From: Nocardioides sp. HDW12B
GTDB lineage: Bacteria; Actinomycetota; Actinomycetes; Propionibacteriales; Nocardioidaceae
NCBI RefSeq assembly: GCF_011299595.1
Contig: NZ_CP049867.1
Span: 2,976,001 to 3,040,000, forward strand
Reading direction: 5' to 3'
DNA: 64,000 nt
Position numbers and translations under genes: made by a program. Below the pieces are notes generated by a model, which had not been told where the DNA came from, searched no databases, and was given only the letters and a program-made list of their open reading frames with translations. Shown in pieces: positions 34,527 through 43,165 of this stretch. Numbering within the stretch: the first letter of the stretch is position 1; every line of letters starts with the position of its first letter.

Positions 34527-36422
34527 TCAGGATCCGGGTGATGGAGCCCGTGACATGGCGGCCGCCTCGGCGCGGTTGCGGGCGCCGAGCTTGGCCAGGA
34601 TGTGGCTGACGTGGTGGCCGGCGGTCTTCTCCGAAATCACCAGCTCCCGGGCGATGGCGGCGTTGGACCGTCCTCGTGCCACCAGCTCGAGAACCTCGCG
34701 CTCCCGCGCGGTCAACGGGCGCCCCAGCAGCCCGGCCTGCACGCGGTCGACCCCCGCGGACGCCCCGACGGACACTCCGGCGGCCCCCCTGGCCGACACC
34801 CCCGCACCCGTAGACATCGGTCCACGACCACCGAGTCCGGGACTACGCAGCCCCGCGAGCACCGACTCCGCCCGACGCTCCGCCGCGACCGCGCCGAGCT
34901 CACGGAACGTCGCGAGGGCTGCATCGGCCTCTTCGGCTGCGACCTCGGGGCTCGTCTCCACCGAGGCGCGTGCCAGCTCCAGCCGTGACTCGGCCACCTC
35001 CAACGGCATCACGAGCGACTCGAACAGCGCCAACGCCTCCGCGGCCCGCCTGGCCGCGCACCTCGTGACGTCCTCAACAGCGCCCCCGCCACGACCCTCG
35101 CCACGACCCTCGCCAGCGTCAGCGCCTGCACTCCGAACACCACCTCCGTCGGCCCCCTCGGCCACCCCTCCGCCCGCAGCCCCTTCAGCATCCTCAGCCG
35201 CACCGGGGGCTCCGGTCGGGCCAGATCCCAGGAAGACCCGGGCGGAGGCGAGGGCGCCGCGTGCCCGCACCAGGTGGATCCCCGTCGAGTCGGCCAGCGC
35301 GTCGAGCCGCGCCGCCGCCGTACCCGCCGACGGGGCGTCCCCCACCGCGAGGTGGGCGTCGACGAGCGCGGCCAGCAGCTGCGCCGTACGCATGACGTCG
35401 CCGCCCGCGGCCCGCAGCCCGCGTGTCAGCAGCTCGACGGCGACCGCCGGCCGGCCGTCGGCGATCCTCAGCAGCGCCAACGAGCGCAGCGCCGACGCCG
35501 TCTCGGAGCGCCCGGTGAGCAGCTGCTCGGCCTCGGCCAGGCGCCCCTGCGCCACCCGCAGCTCGGCCAGGGAGGCGATCGCGGGCTCGCCGATGCCGGG
35601 CACGAACCGGCCGGCGGTCTCCAGCGCAGCGGTCAAAGCCGTCTCGGCCTCGGCCCAGTGCCCCCGCGCCAGCAGCACCTCGGCGTGCACCGACCGGCAC
35701 GCCCCCCACAGCGGCGCCGTCTCGTGGGTGCGCGCGAACTCCTCGACGTGCTCGCACCACTCCGCGGCCCGCTCCCACTCACCCGCGTTGGTGCACGCCA
35801 TCACCAGGTTGCAGTAGGCCTCGGCCAGCGTGTGCACGTTGCGCACGACCCCGGAGGTCGCGGCCGCCATCGCCTCCTCGAGCAGGCCCATCCCCCGCTC
35901 GCGCCGCCCGGCTGCGGTCTCCGCCCGCCCGAGCAGGCTGAGCGCGAAGACCTCGAGATCCTCGGCTCCGGTACGCCGTGCCACGTCCAGCGCCCGCTCG
36001 CAGTGGCCGACCTGCTCCTCGACGTCGGTGGCGTGCCGGGCCCGCTCGACGGCGACCCAGCCGTGGCCGGAGCACTCCGGCACGTGCTCGAGGGCCCGCT
36101 CGGCCCGGGCCAACCACCCCCGCGCGGCCGACGTACGACCGGCCGTGAGGTGCTGGTGGGAGACCCAGACCGCGACCCGGGCCGCGTCGCCGCAGGCCCG
36201 CGCGGCGGCGTACTCGGTGAAGGCGCGCTCGCGCGCCGTGATCCCCGCGGCGACCTCGCCGAGGAACCACAGCGCCTGGCCGAGCCCCTCGAGGGCGGCG
36301 CCGGTCTGCTCCGGGCTCGGGTCCGTGTCGAGGACGCGTTCGTACGCCGTGCGCGCCTCGAGCCACCGGGCCTGCTCCATGGCTCGCGCGCCCGCTCTCA
36401 GGTCCTCCACGACCGCCGCCAT
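34527..36422 (-). CDS. LuxR-family regulator with TPR-like sensor region
   Basis: This 631-residue protein has a long N-terminal region of TPR-like helical repeats (Ala-rich, with [20 protein letters not shown] and further pairs of helices) and a C-terminal LuxR-type helix-turn-helix: [20 protein letters not shown], then [21 protein letters not shown] Gly/Ala/Glu-rich low-complexity stretch lies near residues 395-430. ATG 36422 is used because the frame upstream runs through the neighbouring divergent gene. It probably controls the divergent methyltransferase gene or itself; the signal is unknown. Confidence 0.85.
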   Translation of the reverse strand: MAAVVEDLRAGARAMEQARWLEARTAYERVLDTDPSPEQTGAALEGLGQALWFLGEVAAGITARERAFTEYAAARACGDAARVAVWVSHQHLTAGRTSAARGWLARAERALEHVPECSGHGWVAVERARHATDVEEQVGHCERALDVARRTGAEDLEVFALSLLGRAETAAGRRERGMGLLEEAMAAATSGVVRNVHTLAEAYCNLVMACTNAGEWERAAEWCEHVEEFARTHETAPLWGACRSVHAEVLLARGHWAEAETALTAALETAGRFVPGIGEPAIASLAELRVAQGRLAEAEQLLTGRSETASALRSLALLRIADGRPAVAVELLTRGLRAAGGDVMRTAQLLAALVDAHLAVGDAPSAGTAAARLDALADSTGIHLVRARGALASARVFLGSGPTGAPGAAEDAEGAAGGGVAEGADGGGVRSAGADAGEGRGEGRGGGAVEDVTRCAARRAAEALALFESLVMPLEVAESRLELARASVETSPEVAAEEADAALATFRELGAVAAERRAESVLAGLRSPGLGGRGPMSTGAGVSARGAAGVSVGASAGVDRVQAGLLGRPLTAREREVLELVARGRSNAAIARELVISEKTAGHHVSHILAKLGARNRAEAAAMSRAPSPGS

Positions 36423-36524
36423 CACCTGGAGTATCGCGCGATAGGGAGCAGATGGGGAGTCCTCCCGATGCCGGGACCCCCGGGTCGGGAGCACGGTGGG
36501 ACCAGGACCTACAAGGAGGAACCC
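36423..36524. promoter_or_regulatory. Divergent promoter region between LuxR and methyltransferase genes
   Basis: This 102-base gap contains the ribosome binding site AAGGAGG of the methyltransferase gene (36513-36519) and must hold both promoters. No clear dyad stands out. Position supports regulation of the methyltransferase by the LuxR protein. Confidence 0.4.
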
Positions 36525-37349
36525 ATGACCACGACCATCTCCGACGACGAGCTCAAGACCCGCCACCGCACGATGTGGGCCTCGGGCGACTACCCGACCA
36601 TGGTGGAGACGTTCCTGCTGCCGCTCGGACCGCGGCTCGTCGAGGCGTGCGGGGTGACGGAGGGCGCGCGCGTCCTCGACGTCGCCGCCGGCACCGGCAA
36701 CGCCTCGATCCCGGCCGCGCAGCGCGGGGCGCACGTCACCGCCAGCGACCTCACCCCGGAGCTGCTCGAGGCCGGACGGGCCCGGCCGGAGGCGCAGGGC
36801 CTCGACATCGACTGGGTGCCCGCCGACGCCGAGCACCTGCCGTTCGCGGACGGCTCGTTCGACGTCGTCATGTCGTCGATCGGCGTGATGTTCGCGCCGC
36901 ACCACCAGGCGGCCGCGGACGAGCTGGTGCGGGTGCTGCGACCGGGCGGCACGCTGGGGCTGCTGAGCTGGACGCCGGAGGGGATGCTCGGTGCGCTGTT
37001 CGCGACGATGAAGCCCTACGCACCCCCGCCGCCCGCCGGCGCGCTTCCCCCGCCGCTGTGGGGCAGCGAGGAGCACCTGCGCGGTCTGCTCGGCGGCCGG
37101 GTGCGGCTCGACTCGGTCACCCGTGACGAGCTCGCGATCACCGCGTTCGGCCGGCCGCAGGAGTACGCCGAGCACTTCAAGGCGTTCTACGGGCCGACGC
37201 GTGCGGTGCGGGCCAACGCGGAGAAGGAGGGCCGGGCCCACGACTTCGACACCGACCTGGACACCTTCTGCGACCGGTGGAACCGCGGAACGCCGGAGGA
37301 CGCGGTGTTCGGCAAGGAGTACCTGCTGACGGTGGGCACGCGCCTCTGA
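36525..37349 (+). CDS. Class I SAM-dependent methyltransferase
   Basis: This 274-residue protein belongs to the UbiE/COQ5-like methyltransferase group. Motif I is [20 protein letters not shown] near residue 50, the acidic post-I residue is in [11 protein letters not shown], and [20 protein letters not shown] forms motif [16 protein letters not shown] follows as motif III. ATG 36525 has AAGGAGGAACCC upstream, an ideal ribosome binding site. The substrate is not identified. It is divergent from a LuxR-type regulator, and followed 49 bp later by a RidA-family gene. Confidence 0.9.
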   Translation: MTTTISDDELKTRHRTMWASGDYPTMVETFLLPLGPRLVEACGVTEGARVLDVAAGTGNASIPAAQRGAHVTASDLTPELLEAGRARPEAQGLDIDWVPADAEHLPFADGSFDVVMSSIGVMFAPHHQAAADELVRVLRPGGTLGLLSWTPEGMLGALFATMKPYAPPPPAGALPPPLWGSEEHLRGLLGGRVRLDSVTRDELAITAFGRPQEYAEHFKAFYGPTRAVRANAEKEGRAHDFDTDLDTFCDRWNRGTPEDAVFGKEYLLTVGTRL

Positions 37350-37398
37350 CGCCGAGGCGTGGCAGGGTGGCACGGACCCCGACCGACCGGAGGAGCCC

Positions 37399-37803
37399 GT
37401 GCCACCCGTCTCCCTCGTGCGTGCCGCGTCGCTCGACGGCACCGTTCCCTACGCGTACGCCGCCGTCACCGCGCCGGGCAGCCTGGTCTTCACGGCCGGT
37501 GCCTGCCCGCTCGACGAGGCCGGCGACGTGGTGGCCGTCGGCGACGTCGCCGGGCAGGCGGCCGTCGTGATGGCCAACCTCGAGGTCGCGCTGGCCGCCG
37601 CCGGAGCCGGTCTGGACGACGTCGCCAAGTCGACGGTCTACGTCGCCTCGTCGCGGCGCGAGGACCTGGTCGCCGCGTGGGACGTCGTGCGCGCCGCCTT
37701 CGGTGACCACGACGCTCCGAGCACGTTGCTCGGGGTGGCCGCCCTCGGGTTCCCCGACCAGCTCGTCGAGGTCGAGGCGGTCGCGGCGCTGCCACCCGCC
37801 TGA
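37399..37803 (+). CDS. RidA family protein (reactive enamine/imine deaminase)
   Basis: This 134-residue YjgF/YER057c/UK114-family protein has the features [18 protein letters not shown] and [20 protein letters not shown]. The family Arg that contacts the carboxylate near the end appears replaced by other residues: the usual P-x-R-x-x-V is P-S-T-L-L-G-V here. This suggests a RidA subgroup with different chemistry. The GTG start at 37399 has GGAGGAGCCC upstream. Typical RidA proteins hydrolyse enamines formed by PLP enzymes; this one may not. A perfect 22-bp hairpin follows the stop. Confidence 0.85.
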   Translation: MPPVSLVRAASLDGTVPYAYAAVTAPGSLVFTAGACPLDEAGDVVAVGDVAGQAAVVMANLEVALAAAGAGLDDVAKSTVYVASSRREDLVAAWDVVRAAFGDHDAPSTLLGVAALGFPDQLVEVEAVAALPPA

Positions 37804-37831
37804 CGCGTACGTCGGGCGCGCCCGCCGACCC

Positions 37832-37894
37832 CGCAGATGCGTGGGAAAAGCACCTCCGGGCCGCCTCCCGACGTGCTTTTCCCACGCATCTGCG
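37832..37894. repeat. Perfect 22-bp hairpin, family A (3)
   Basis: Arms 37832-37853 and 37873-37894 are perfectly complementary; the core GATGCGTGGGAAAAGCAC is identical to that of 34360-34419. It is located 28 bp after the RidA stop codon and again sits between convergent genes. Confidence 0.85.
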
Positions 37895-37917
37895 CTCGGT
37901 CGAGGTCCGGGTGTGAA

Positions 37918-38020
37918 GGCGTCCGGGCGTCGGGGCGTGAGGGGGGCGGGGCGTCCGGGCGTCCGGGCGTCCGGGCGTCGGTGCGTCGGGGCGTCGGTGC
38001 GTCGGGGCGTCCGGGCCGGG
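37918..38020. repeat. 8-bp tandem repeat, GCGTCCGG/GCGTCGGG type
   Basis: About a dozen copies of an 8-mer GCGTCCGG or GCGTCGGT/GCGTCGGG run in tandem between two convergent genes, with only small variations. It is a simple GC-rich repeat and is likely variable in length between strains. Confidence 0.85.
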
Positions 38021-38021
38021 T

Positions 38022-38378
38022 CTAGCCCGGCGGCGTCTCGGCGCCCGGCTTGGGCGGCAGCGTCCGGACGTGGTCGCGACCGACCCCGACCCAGCGCGCC
38101 AGCACCTCGTCGTCGGTGACCGCGTCGGCCTCGACCCGCATCCAGCCCGTCATCTCCCGCCCGCGCATCACCATCGGGCCGGCTCCCGGCTCGGCGAGCA
38201 GCTCGTCGAGGCGCTCGGGCGGCACGCGCAGCATCAGCCCACCAGCACCGCTGACGGCCACCGCCATGTGGCCGCCGAGCAGGAACGCCAGCCCGCCGAA
38301 CATCCGCTTCTCGGTCGACCCCGGCTCGCCCGCCAGCTCGTCGCGGACCCGGGCGGCCAGGGCTTCGTCGTACGCCAT
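38022..38378 (-). CDS. TfoX N-terminal domain-like protein
   Basis: This 118-residue protein has the TfoX N-terminal fold: DEALAARVRDELAGEPGSTE, KRMFGGLAFLLGGHMAVAVS, RGREMTGWMRVEADAV. Stand-alone proteins of this kind are common in actinobacteria, with no established function; in Gammaproteobacteria TfoX is a competence regulator. ATG 38378 starts with MAYDEALAAR. The frame upstream was rejected because it overlaps the neighbouring dehydrogenase region and is Arg-rich. A GC-rich tandem repeat lies directly after its stop. Confidence 0.85.
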   Translation of the reverse strand: MAYDEALAARVRDELAGEPGSTEKRMFGGLAFLLGGHMAVAVSGAGGLMLRVPPERLDELLAEPGAGPMVMRGREMTGWMRVEADAVTDDEVLARWVGVGRDHVRTLPPKPGAETPPG

Positions 38379-38491
38379 GGGTCCAGGGTGACCACCGGAC
38401 CGCACGGATGTCGAGGCCGCCGAGCGACCCGCCGCGGACGACCCGCCGCGACCGAACCGCCGCGGACGACCTGCCGCGATGGGTCCGCAGC

Positions 38492-39346
38492 TCAGGCGTC
38501 GAAGGCAGAGCGCACGGCGGCCATGTCGGCTCCGCCGTGACCACGGGCCGACGCGTCGTCGTACAGGCCGAGCAGGGCGGTCAGCAGCGCGGGCGGCACG
38601 TGCGCGGTCTCTGCGGCGTCGAGCATCAGCCCGACGTCCTTGCGCACCCCGTCGACGGCGAAGGCCGGGGTGTCCCAGTCGCGCGACTGCATGAGTCCGC
38701 CCTTCAGCTGGGCGTACGGCGTGTCGACCGGCCCGCCCTTGATCGCCTCGAGGAACAGCGCGGGGTCGACCCCCTGCCCCTCGGCCAGCGCCATCGCCTG
38801 CGCGGTCGCGGCGTTGATGGTCGCGACCCAGGAGTTGCAGGCCAGCTTCAGCGCGCTGGCCGGGCCCACCTCGTCGGCGACCGTCACCACGCGCGAGCCG
38901 ACCGCCCCGAAGACCGGACCCGCGGTCTCGCGCGCGGCCGCCGGGCCGGACACCAGCAGCACCAGCGCCCCGTCCTCGGCCGGCTTGCGCGTGCCGAGCA
39001 CCGGAGCGTCGAGCAGCCGGTCGGACACCGAGCCGGCCGCCGACGCGATCCGCTTCATCCCGTCGGGGCCGACCGTGCTCGCCTGCACCCACACCGCCTC
39101 GGGACCGAGCGCCTCGGCGACCTCGGGGGCCACCGCGACCACGGAGTCGGCGTCGAACAGCATCGTCACCACCGCGTCGGCGCCGGTGACGGCCCCGAGG
39201 ACCGAGGTCGCGGCTGTGATCCCCTTCCCGAGGTCGCGGGCCTTCTCAGGGGTGCGGTTCCAGGCCACCACCTCGTGTCCCTCGCGGGCGAGGGAGCGGG
39301 CCATGGCGGCTCCCATGATACCGGTTCCGAGCATCGCGACGCGCAT
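38492..39346 (-). CDS. NAD(P)-dependent 3-hydroxyisobutyrate dehydrogenase-like oxidoreductase
   Basis: This 284-residue beta-hydroxyacid dehydrogenase has the Rossmann start MRVAMLGTGIMGAAMARSLA (GxGxxG) with NRTPEKA after strand 2, suggesting NADP preference. The substrate motif near residue 120 is APVLGTRKPAEDGAL. The catalytic Lys is in GPASALKLACNSW. It reduces or oxidises 3-hydroxyacids such as 3-hydroxyisobutyrate or tartronate semialdehyde; the exact substrate is unknown. It is monocistronic as far as can be seen and divergent from a zinc dehydrogenase gene. Confidence 0.88.
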   Translation of the reverse strand: MRVAMLGTGIMGAAMARSLAREGHEVVAWNRTPEKARDLGKGITAATSVLGAVTGADAVVTMLFDADSVVAVAPEVAEALGPEAVWVQASTVGPDGMKRIASAAGSVSDRLLDAPVLGTRKPAEDGALVLLVSGPAAARETAGPVFGAVGSRVVTVADEVGPASALKLACNSWVATINAATAQAMALAEGQGVDPALFLEAIKGGPVDTPYAQLKGGLMQSRDWDTPAFAVDGVRKDVGLMLDAAETAHVPPALLTALLGLYDDASARGHGGADMAAVRSAFDA

Positions 39347-39495
39347 GACGGGTTCCTACCCGGACGGTCGCCCACCCACCCCTACGGGCGTGTTGGCCCC
39401 CTCCCGGGCGGGGCAACCTCCACGGTCCCGTCACGACAGTCGGGCGGCCGACGGCCGCCGGCGAGGGACCCTCACGACATCGAGAGGACAGCCCC

Positions 39496-40674
39496 ATGAA
39501 GGCAGTCACCTGGCAAGGCAAGCGCAACGTCGCGGTCCACGAGGTCCCGGACGCCCGCATCGAGCAGCCCACGGACGCGGTCATCAAGGTCTCGACCACC
39601 AACATCTGCGGCTCCGACCTGCACCTCTACGAGACGCTCGGCGCGTTCATGACGCCCGGCGACATCCTGGGCCACGAGCCGATGGGCACCGTGGTCGAGG
39701 TCGGCAGCGAAGTCCGCGACCTGAGCGTCGGCGACCGCGTCGTCATCCCGTTCCAGATCGCCTGCGGCCGCTGCTGGATGTGCGAGCGCGGCCTGCCCAC
39801 GCAGTGCGAGACCACCCAGGTCCGCGAGCAGGGCACGGGCGCCGCACTCTTCGGCTTCTCCTCGCTGTACGGCGCGGTGGCCGGCGGCCAGGCCGAGCTG
39901 CTCCGGGTCCCCCACGCCGACTTCACCCACGTCAAGGTGCCCCAGGGTCCGCCGGACTCGCGGTTCGTCTACCTCTCCGACGTGCTGCCGACCGCCTGGC
40001 AGGGCGTGCAGTACGCCGACGTGCCCGAGGGCGGCTCCCTCGTCGTCATGGGTCTCGGCCCGATCGGCGACATGGCCTCACGCATCGCCACCCATCTCGG
40101 CCACCGCGTCATCGGCGTCGACCTCGTGCCCGAGCGTCTCGAGCGGCTGCGCGCCCGGGGCATCGACGCCGTCGACCTGCGCGAGCACGACGACCTCGGC
40201 GAGCACCTGCGCAGCCTGACCGACGGCCGCGGCCCCGACTCCGTCCTCGACGCGGTCGGCATGGAGGCCCACGGCTCCCCCGCCGCGACCTTCCTGCAGA
40301 ACGTCGTCGGCTTCCTGCCCGACGCCGTCGCGGCCCCGATGATGAAGAAGGCCGGTGTCGACCGGCTCGCGGCGGTCTACGCCTCGATCGACGCCGTACG
40401 CCGCGGCGGGACGGTCTCGCTGTCCGGCGTGTACGGCGGAGCGCAGGACCCGTTGCCGCTGATGACGATGTTCGACAAGCAGCTCACGGTGCGGATGGGA
40501 CAGGCCAACGTCAAGCGCTGGGCCGATGACATCCTGCCGCTGCTCACCGACGAGGACCCGCTCGGCGTCGACACGTTCGCCACGCACGAGCTGTCCCTCG
40601 ACGAGGCGCCCCACGCCTACGAGATCTTCCAGAAGAAGCAGGACGGTGCGGTGAAGGTGCTGCTCAAGCCCTGA
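39496..40674 (+). CDS. Zinc-dependent alcohol dehydrogenase (formaldehyde dehydrogenase-like)
   Basis: This 392-residue medium-chain dehydrogenase has catalytic zinc ligands in NICGSDLHLYE (Cys) and GHEPMG (His-Glu). The structural zinc site is a run of four Cys, CGRCWMCERGLPTQC. The NAD-binding motif VVMGLGPIGDMASRIA lies near residue 180. Length and an insertion in the C-terminal half place it with the glutathione-independent formaldehyde dehydrogenase-like group. The ATG at 39496 is preceded by GAGAGGACAGCCCC. The actual substrate may be another aldehyde or alcohol. It is followed by a family B hairpin. Confidence 0.9.
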   Translation: MKAVTWQGKRNVAVHEVPDARIEQPTDAVIKVSTTNICGSDLHLYETLGAFMTPGDILGHEPMGTVVEVGSEVRDLSVGDRVVIPFQIACGRCWMCERGLPTQCETTQVREQGTGAALFGFSSLYGAVAGGQAELLRVPHADFTHVKVPQGPPDSRFVYLSDVLPTAWQGVQYADVPEGGSLVVMGLGPIGDMASRIATHLGHRVIGVDLVPERLERLRARGIDAVDLREHDDLGEHLRSLTDGRGPDSVLDAVGMEAHGSPAATFLQNVVGFLPDAVAAPMMKKAGVDRLAAVYASIDAVRRGGTVSLSGVYGGAQDPLPLMTMFDKQLTVRMGQANVKRWADDILPLLTDEDPLGVDTFATHELSLDEAPHAYEIFQKKQDGAVKVLLKP

Positions 40675-40732
40675 TCCGCAGAGCCGAGCGGGCCGGGCCC
40701 GGCCGGCGCTCGGCGTACCTCCCGCCCCTGCT

Positions 40733-40815
40733 CCCCATGGCGTCCTGGCACTCCCCGTGCTCCGGACGCCGTGGGGAGCGCCAGTTCACCTGCATACCGT
40801 GGGAAACCGGCACCC
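40733..40815. repeat. Hairpin repeat family B, copy 2 (inverted relative to copy 1)
   Basis: This is the reverse complement of the 33199-33280 element along nearly its whole length, ending CCTGCATACCGTGGGAAACC. Its internal hairpin is CTGGCACTCCCC (40745-40756) with GGGGAGCGCCAG (40773-40784). It lies between the alcohol dehydrogenase and the convergent small gene at 40818. Confidence 0.8.
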
Positions 40816-40817
40816 GG

Positions 40818-40976
40818 TCAGGAGCCCGCGGGGGTGTGGCGCTCGGTCACCTCGATGAGGTGGGACAGGCGCTCGTCGTTGGTGCGCTTCAGCTCGGCGA
40901 GGACCTCGGCGAGGAGCTTGTTGGTGGTCTCCAGAGCGTCCTGCACCTGGGCGATTCCCGAGAGGTTGTTCAGCAC
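40818..40976 (-). CDS. Small helical protein, 52 residues
   Basis: GTG 40976 has GAGGAGAACCGCC directly upstream, a strong ribosome binding site, and the translation LNNLSGIAQVQDALETTNK, LLAEVLAELKRTNDERL is clean, amphipathic and likely a coiled coil. It has no family match in memory. It lies 12 bp beyond an 82-codon membrane protein gene that overlaps the large membrane protein, so it is the last gene of that operon. Its role may be to assemble or stabilise the membrane complex; this is a guess from context. Confidence 0.65.
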   Translation of the reverse strand: MLNNLSGIAQVQDALETTNKLLAEVLAELKRTNDERLSHLIEVTERHTPAGS

Positions 40977-40987
40977 GGCGGTTCTCC

Positions 40988-41108
40988 TCAGTTGAGCTGG
41001 TTGGGTCGGTCGAGCTGGTCGAGCTGGTTGGGTCGGTCGAGCTGGTCGAGCTGGTCGAGCTGGTTGGGTCGGTCGAGCGGGTGGGATCGGTCGAGCAGGT
41101 CGAGCCGG
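40988..41108. repeat. Degenerate GGTCGAGCTGGTCGAGCTGG tandem array
   Basis: Nine-base units GGTCGAGCT alternate with GGTTGGGTC over about 120 bases. The array is the 3' end of the 82-codon gene and is related to the dispersed TCGAC/GCTCGACC repeat by its core. Confidence 0.75.
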
Positions 41109-41236
41109 TTCTGGTCCCGACGTCGGGCGACGACGATGACGATCCCGAGGCCGAGGAACGGCCCGACGGCGAGCGCGACGAAGAGCACGAGCTCGATCGC
41201 GTGCAGGCTGCCCATGTGCAGCGCGACCGGGCTCAC
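40988..41236 (-). CDS. Small single-span membrane protein with a repeat-encoded tail
   Basis: This 82-residue ORF overlaps the upstream membrane-protein gene by four bases (GTGA). It has one hydrophobic span (IELVLFVALAVGPFLGLGIVIVV) followed by a basic stop-transfer RRR. Its last 35 residues are Leu-Asp-Gln/Arg-Pro-Asn-Gln repeats (LDRPNQLDQLDQLD and so on), encoded by a tandem array of GGTCGAGCTGGTCGAGCTGG-like units related to the dispersed TCGA repeat. The membrane part looks real; the tail may be an expansion that extended or replaced the original C-terminus. Confidence 0.65.
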   Translation of the reverse strand: MSPVALHMGSLHAIELVLFVALAVGPFLGLGIVIVVARRRDQNRLDLLDRSHPLDRPNQLDQLDQLDRPNQLDQLDRPNQLN

Positions 41237-43113
41237 GAGGCGACCCGCTCCCGCTCACGCGGACGCACCGACCCGCCGGAGCGGGCGTAGCGGTTGACGC
41301 CCCAGCCGAGGGCGAGCACGAGGACACCGGAGCAGACGAGCACCACGAGCCCACCGGCGGCCCACAGCCAGCCGGCCACGCCGTCCTTGCGCTCGCGCTG
41401 CAGGAGCAGGTGCTCCTCGGCGAAGGCCCGCGTCTCGCCGGCGGTGGCGGGCACCTCGGGCGCGTCGATGGCCGGGTCGGCCGGCAGGAACACCGGGGCG
41501 GCGGTGAGGGTGCGGCCGTCGTGCACGCGCACCATCGTCTTCCAGGTGCCGCCGACCGGTGCCGGCTCGGTGAGGCGGTACTCGGTGGCCGAGACCCGCT
41601 CGAGCGGCTCGACGTGCAGGCCGTGGGCGTCGGGGACCGTGCCGGACCCCTCGCCCTGCCAGGCGGTGACGGTCACCCAGGCGGCCTCGTCGTCGACGGG
41701 TGCCCGGTTGAAGCGGACGGTGCCGACGACATGCTCGGGCGCCACGGTGCCGGTCGCGGCCGAGGTGGGCTCGAGGTCGAGCGTCACCGACAGGTCGTCG
41801 GGCACGTCGGTCCGCAGCCCGTCGTACGTCGCAGCGGAGATGGCGAGCACCGACAGGGCGAAGAGGCCGGCAGCGACGCGCGGGGCGGGCAGCCGCTGGT
41901 GGAGGCCGAGCGTGAGCAGCGCACCGAGCACGCCACCGGCGACGCCGCCGACCACGGCCAGCGCGACGCCCTCGACGAGGATGTCGCTGGTCCACGGCAA
42001 CGGGAAGACCAGGCGCGTCCACCAGAACTCGGCGGCGAACCCGACGGTCCCGACGAGGAAACCGGCAACCGCGCCGAAGGCCAGCGGGCGACGACGAAGC
42101 AGCACGAGGGCTGCCACCTCGACCACGAGCGCCTCACCGAAGTAGAGCGGCACGGCGGCGAAGAGCTCGCCCAGGCCGGGGCCGACCAGCAGGCTGACGC
42201 CGCCGCGGACGAGCATGTAGAAGCCGACCGCGGCGAGCGCGCCCCCGCGTCCGATCCACATCCGGGCGGCGACGAGGGTGAGCGCGGCGGCGACGGCGAT
42301 GAGCAGCGGCTGCAGGACCAGGCGGAACTGCGGGACGCCGAAGTCGAACTCGGCCTGGAAGACCGACAGCCCGATGAGCATGCCGCCCATGACGCCGACG
42401 CGGCGCAGCAGGCTGGGCAGCGACCCGTCGGCCTCGGGGGCGCCGCCGGGGTTGCGGGCGCGCAGCCCCTCCTGGAGCAGGATGGCCATCCCGACCAGCG
42501 AGAGACCGGCGCCGCCGATGAGCATGAGGTGGGTGGGGCCCCACAGCGTCACGTCCTGGCCGAAGAGCCGGTGCCAGACGTCGTCGAGGGGGAAGCCGAG
42601 CAGCGCGTAGGAGCCGGCCGCCAGGATCAGCAGTCCGCCGACGGGCATGGACCAGGTGCTGGTGACGCGGACCGCGGCGGGTCCGGCCTCGTCGCCGCGG
42701 GGCAGCGCGCACGCCAGGGCGCCCGAGGCGGACAGCCCGAAGAGCCCGATGAGGATCGGGTAGTGGGCCGGGTTGGCCAGCGGGCCCTCGTCGCGGCCGA
42801 CGCCGATGTGCAGGGCGATGTCCCAGTACATGCCGATCAGCGCCGTGATGAGCGAGACCATCGCCGTCATCAGCGGGACGGTCGCCCACCCCGCGGCGCC
42901 GCCGAGGCCCTGGGTCGCCTCGGCCCGGGCGGTGAGCCGCGCCAGGACCGTGGTACGTCCGGAGCGGTGGGCCAGCAGGAGGGCACCGAGCGCGACGGAC
43001 GCCACGACGACGACGCCGGTGGCCAGGACGACCTGGTCCAGCGGGGCCGGCCCGGCGGGCCGGGTGACCTCGGCGACCTCGGTCGCGGACAGCAGTGCGG
43101 CTGACATGTTCAT
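41233..43113 (-). CDS. Large polytopic membrane protein of unknown function
   Basis: This 626-residue protein has about 11-13 hydrophobic spans in residues 15-420, a soluble domain of about 150 residues (beta-rich, LSVTLDLEPTSAATGTVAPE onward) and a final span plus basic tail. Histidines in the membrane (WDIALHIGVGRDEGP, WGPTHLMLIGG) could bind a metal or haem, but no known enzyme family was recognised. ATG 43113 lies exactly six bases after a -10 box, allowing a leaderless start; ATG 43107 with AGAGGG upstream is the alternative. A MerR regulator is divergent, and the 19-bp spacer promoter between them suggests metal or redox control. Two small genes follow in the operon. Confidence 0.72.
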   Translation of the reverse strand: MNMSAALLSATEVAEVTRPAGPAPLDQVVLATGVVVVASVALGALLLAHRSGRTTVLARLTARAEATQGLGGAAGWATVPLMTAMVSLITALIGMYWDIALHIGVGRDEGPLANPAHYPILIGLFGLSASGALACALPRGDEAGPAAVRVTSTWSMPVGGLLILAAGSYALLGFPLDDVWHRLFGQDVTLWGPTHLMLIGGAGLSLVGMAILLQEGLRARNPGGAPEADGSLPSLLRRVGVMGGMLIGLSVFQAEFDFGVPQFRLVLQPLLIAVAAALTLVAARMWIGRGGALAAVGFYMLVRGGVSLLVGPGLGELFAAVPLYFGEALVVEVAALVLLRRRPLAFGAVAGFLVGTVGFAAEFWWTRLVFPLPWTSDILVEGVALAVVGGVAGGVLGALLTLGLHQRLPAPRVAAGLFALSVLAISAATYDGLRTDVPDDLSVTLDLEPTSAATGTVAPEHVVGTVRFNRAPVDDEAAWVTVTAWQGEGSGTVPDAHGLHVEPLERVSATEYRLTEPAPVGGTWKTMVRVHDGRTLTAAPVFLPADPAIDAPEVPATAGETRAFAEEHLLLQRERKDGVAGWLWAAGGLVVLVCSGVLVLALGWGVNRYARSGGSVRPRERERVAS

Positions 43114-43165
43114 CCCTCTATGTAACACCAAACGATGTCACAGTCACAAGTGTCATACTGCTCAC
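43114..43165 (-). promoter_or_regulatory. MerR-type promoter with 19-bp spacer
   Basis: On the minus strand -35 TTGTGA (complement of 43144-43149) and -10 TACATA (complement of 43119-43124) are separated by 19 bases, the long spacer typical of MerR-activated promoters. An imperfect dyad GTGACA-N8-TGTTAC fills the spacer. It lies between the MerR gene and the membrane operon and probably drives the latter. Confidence 0.7.
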
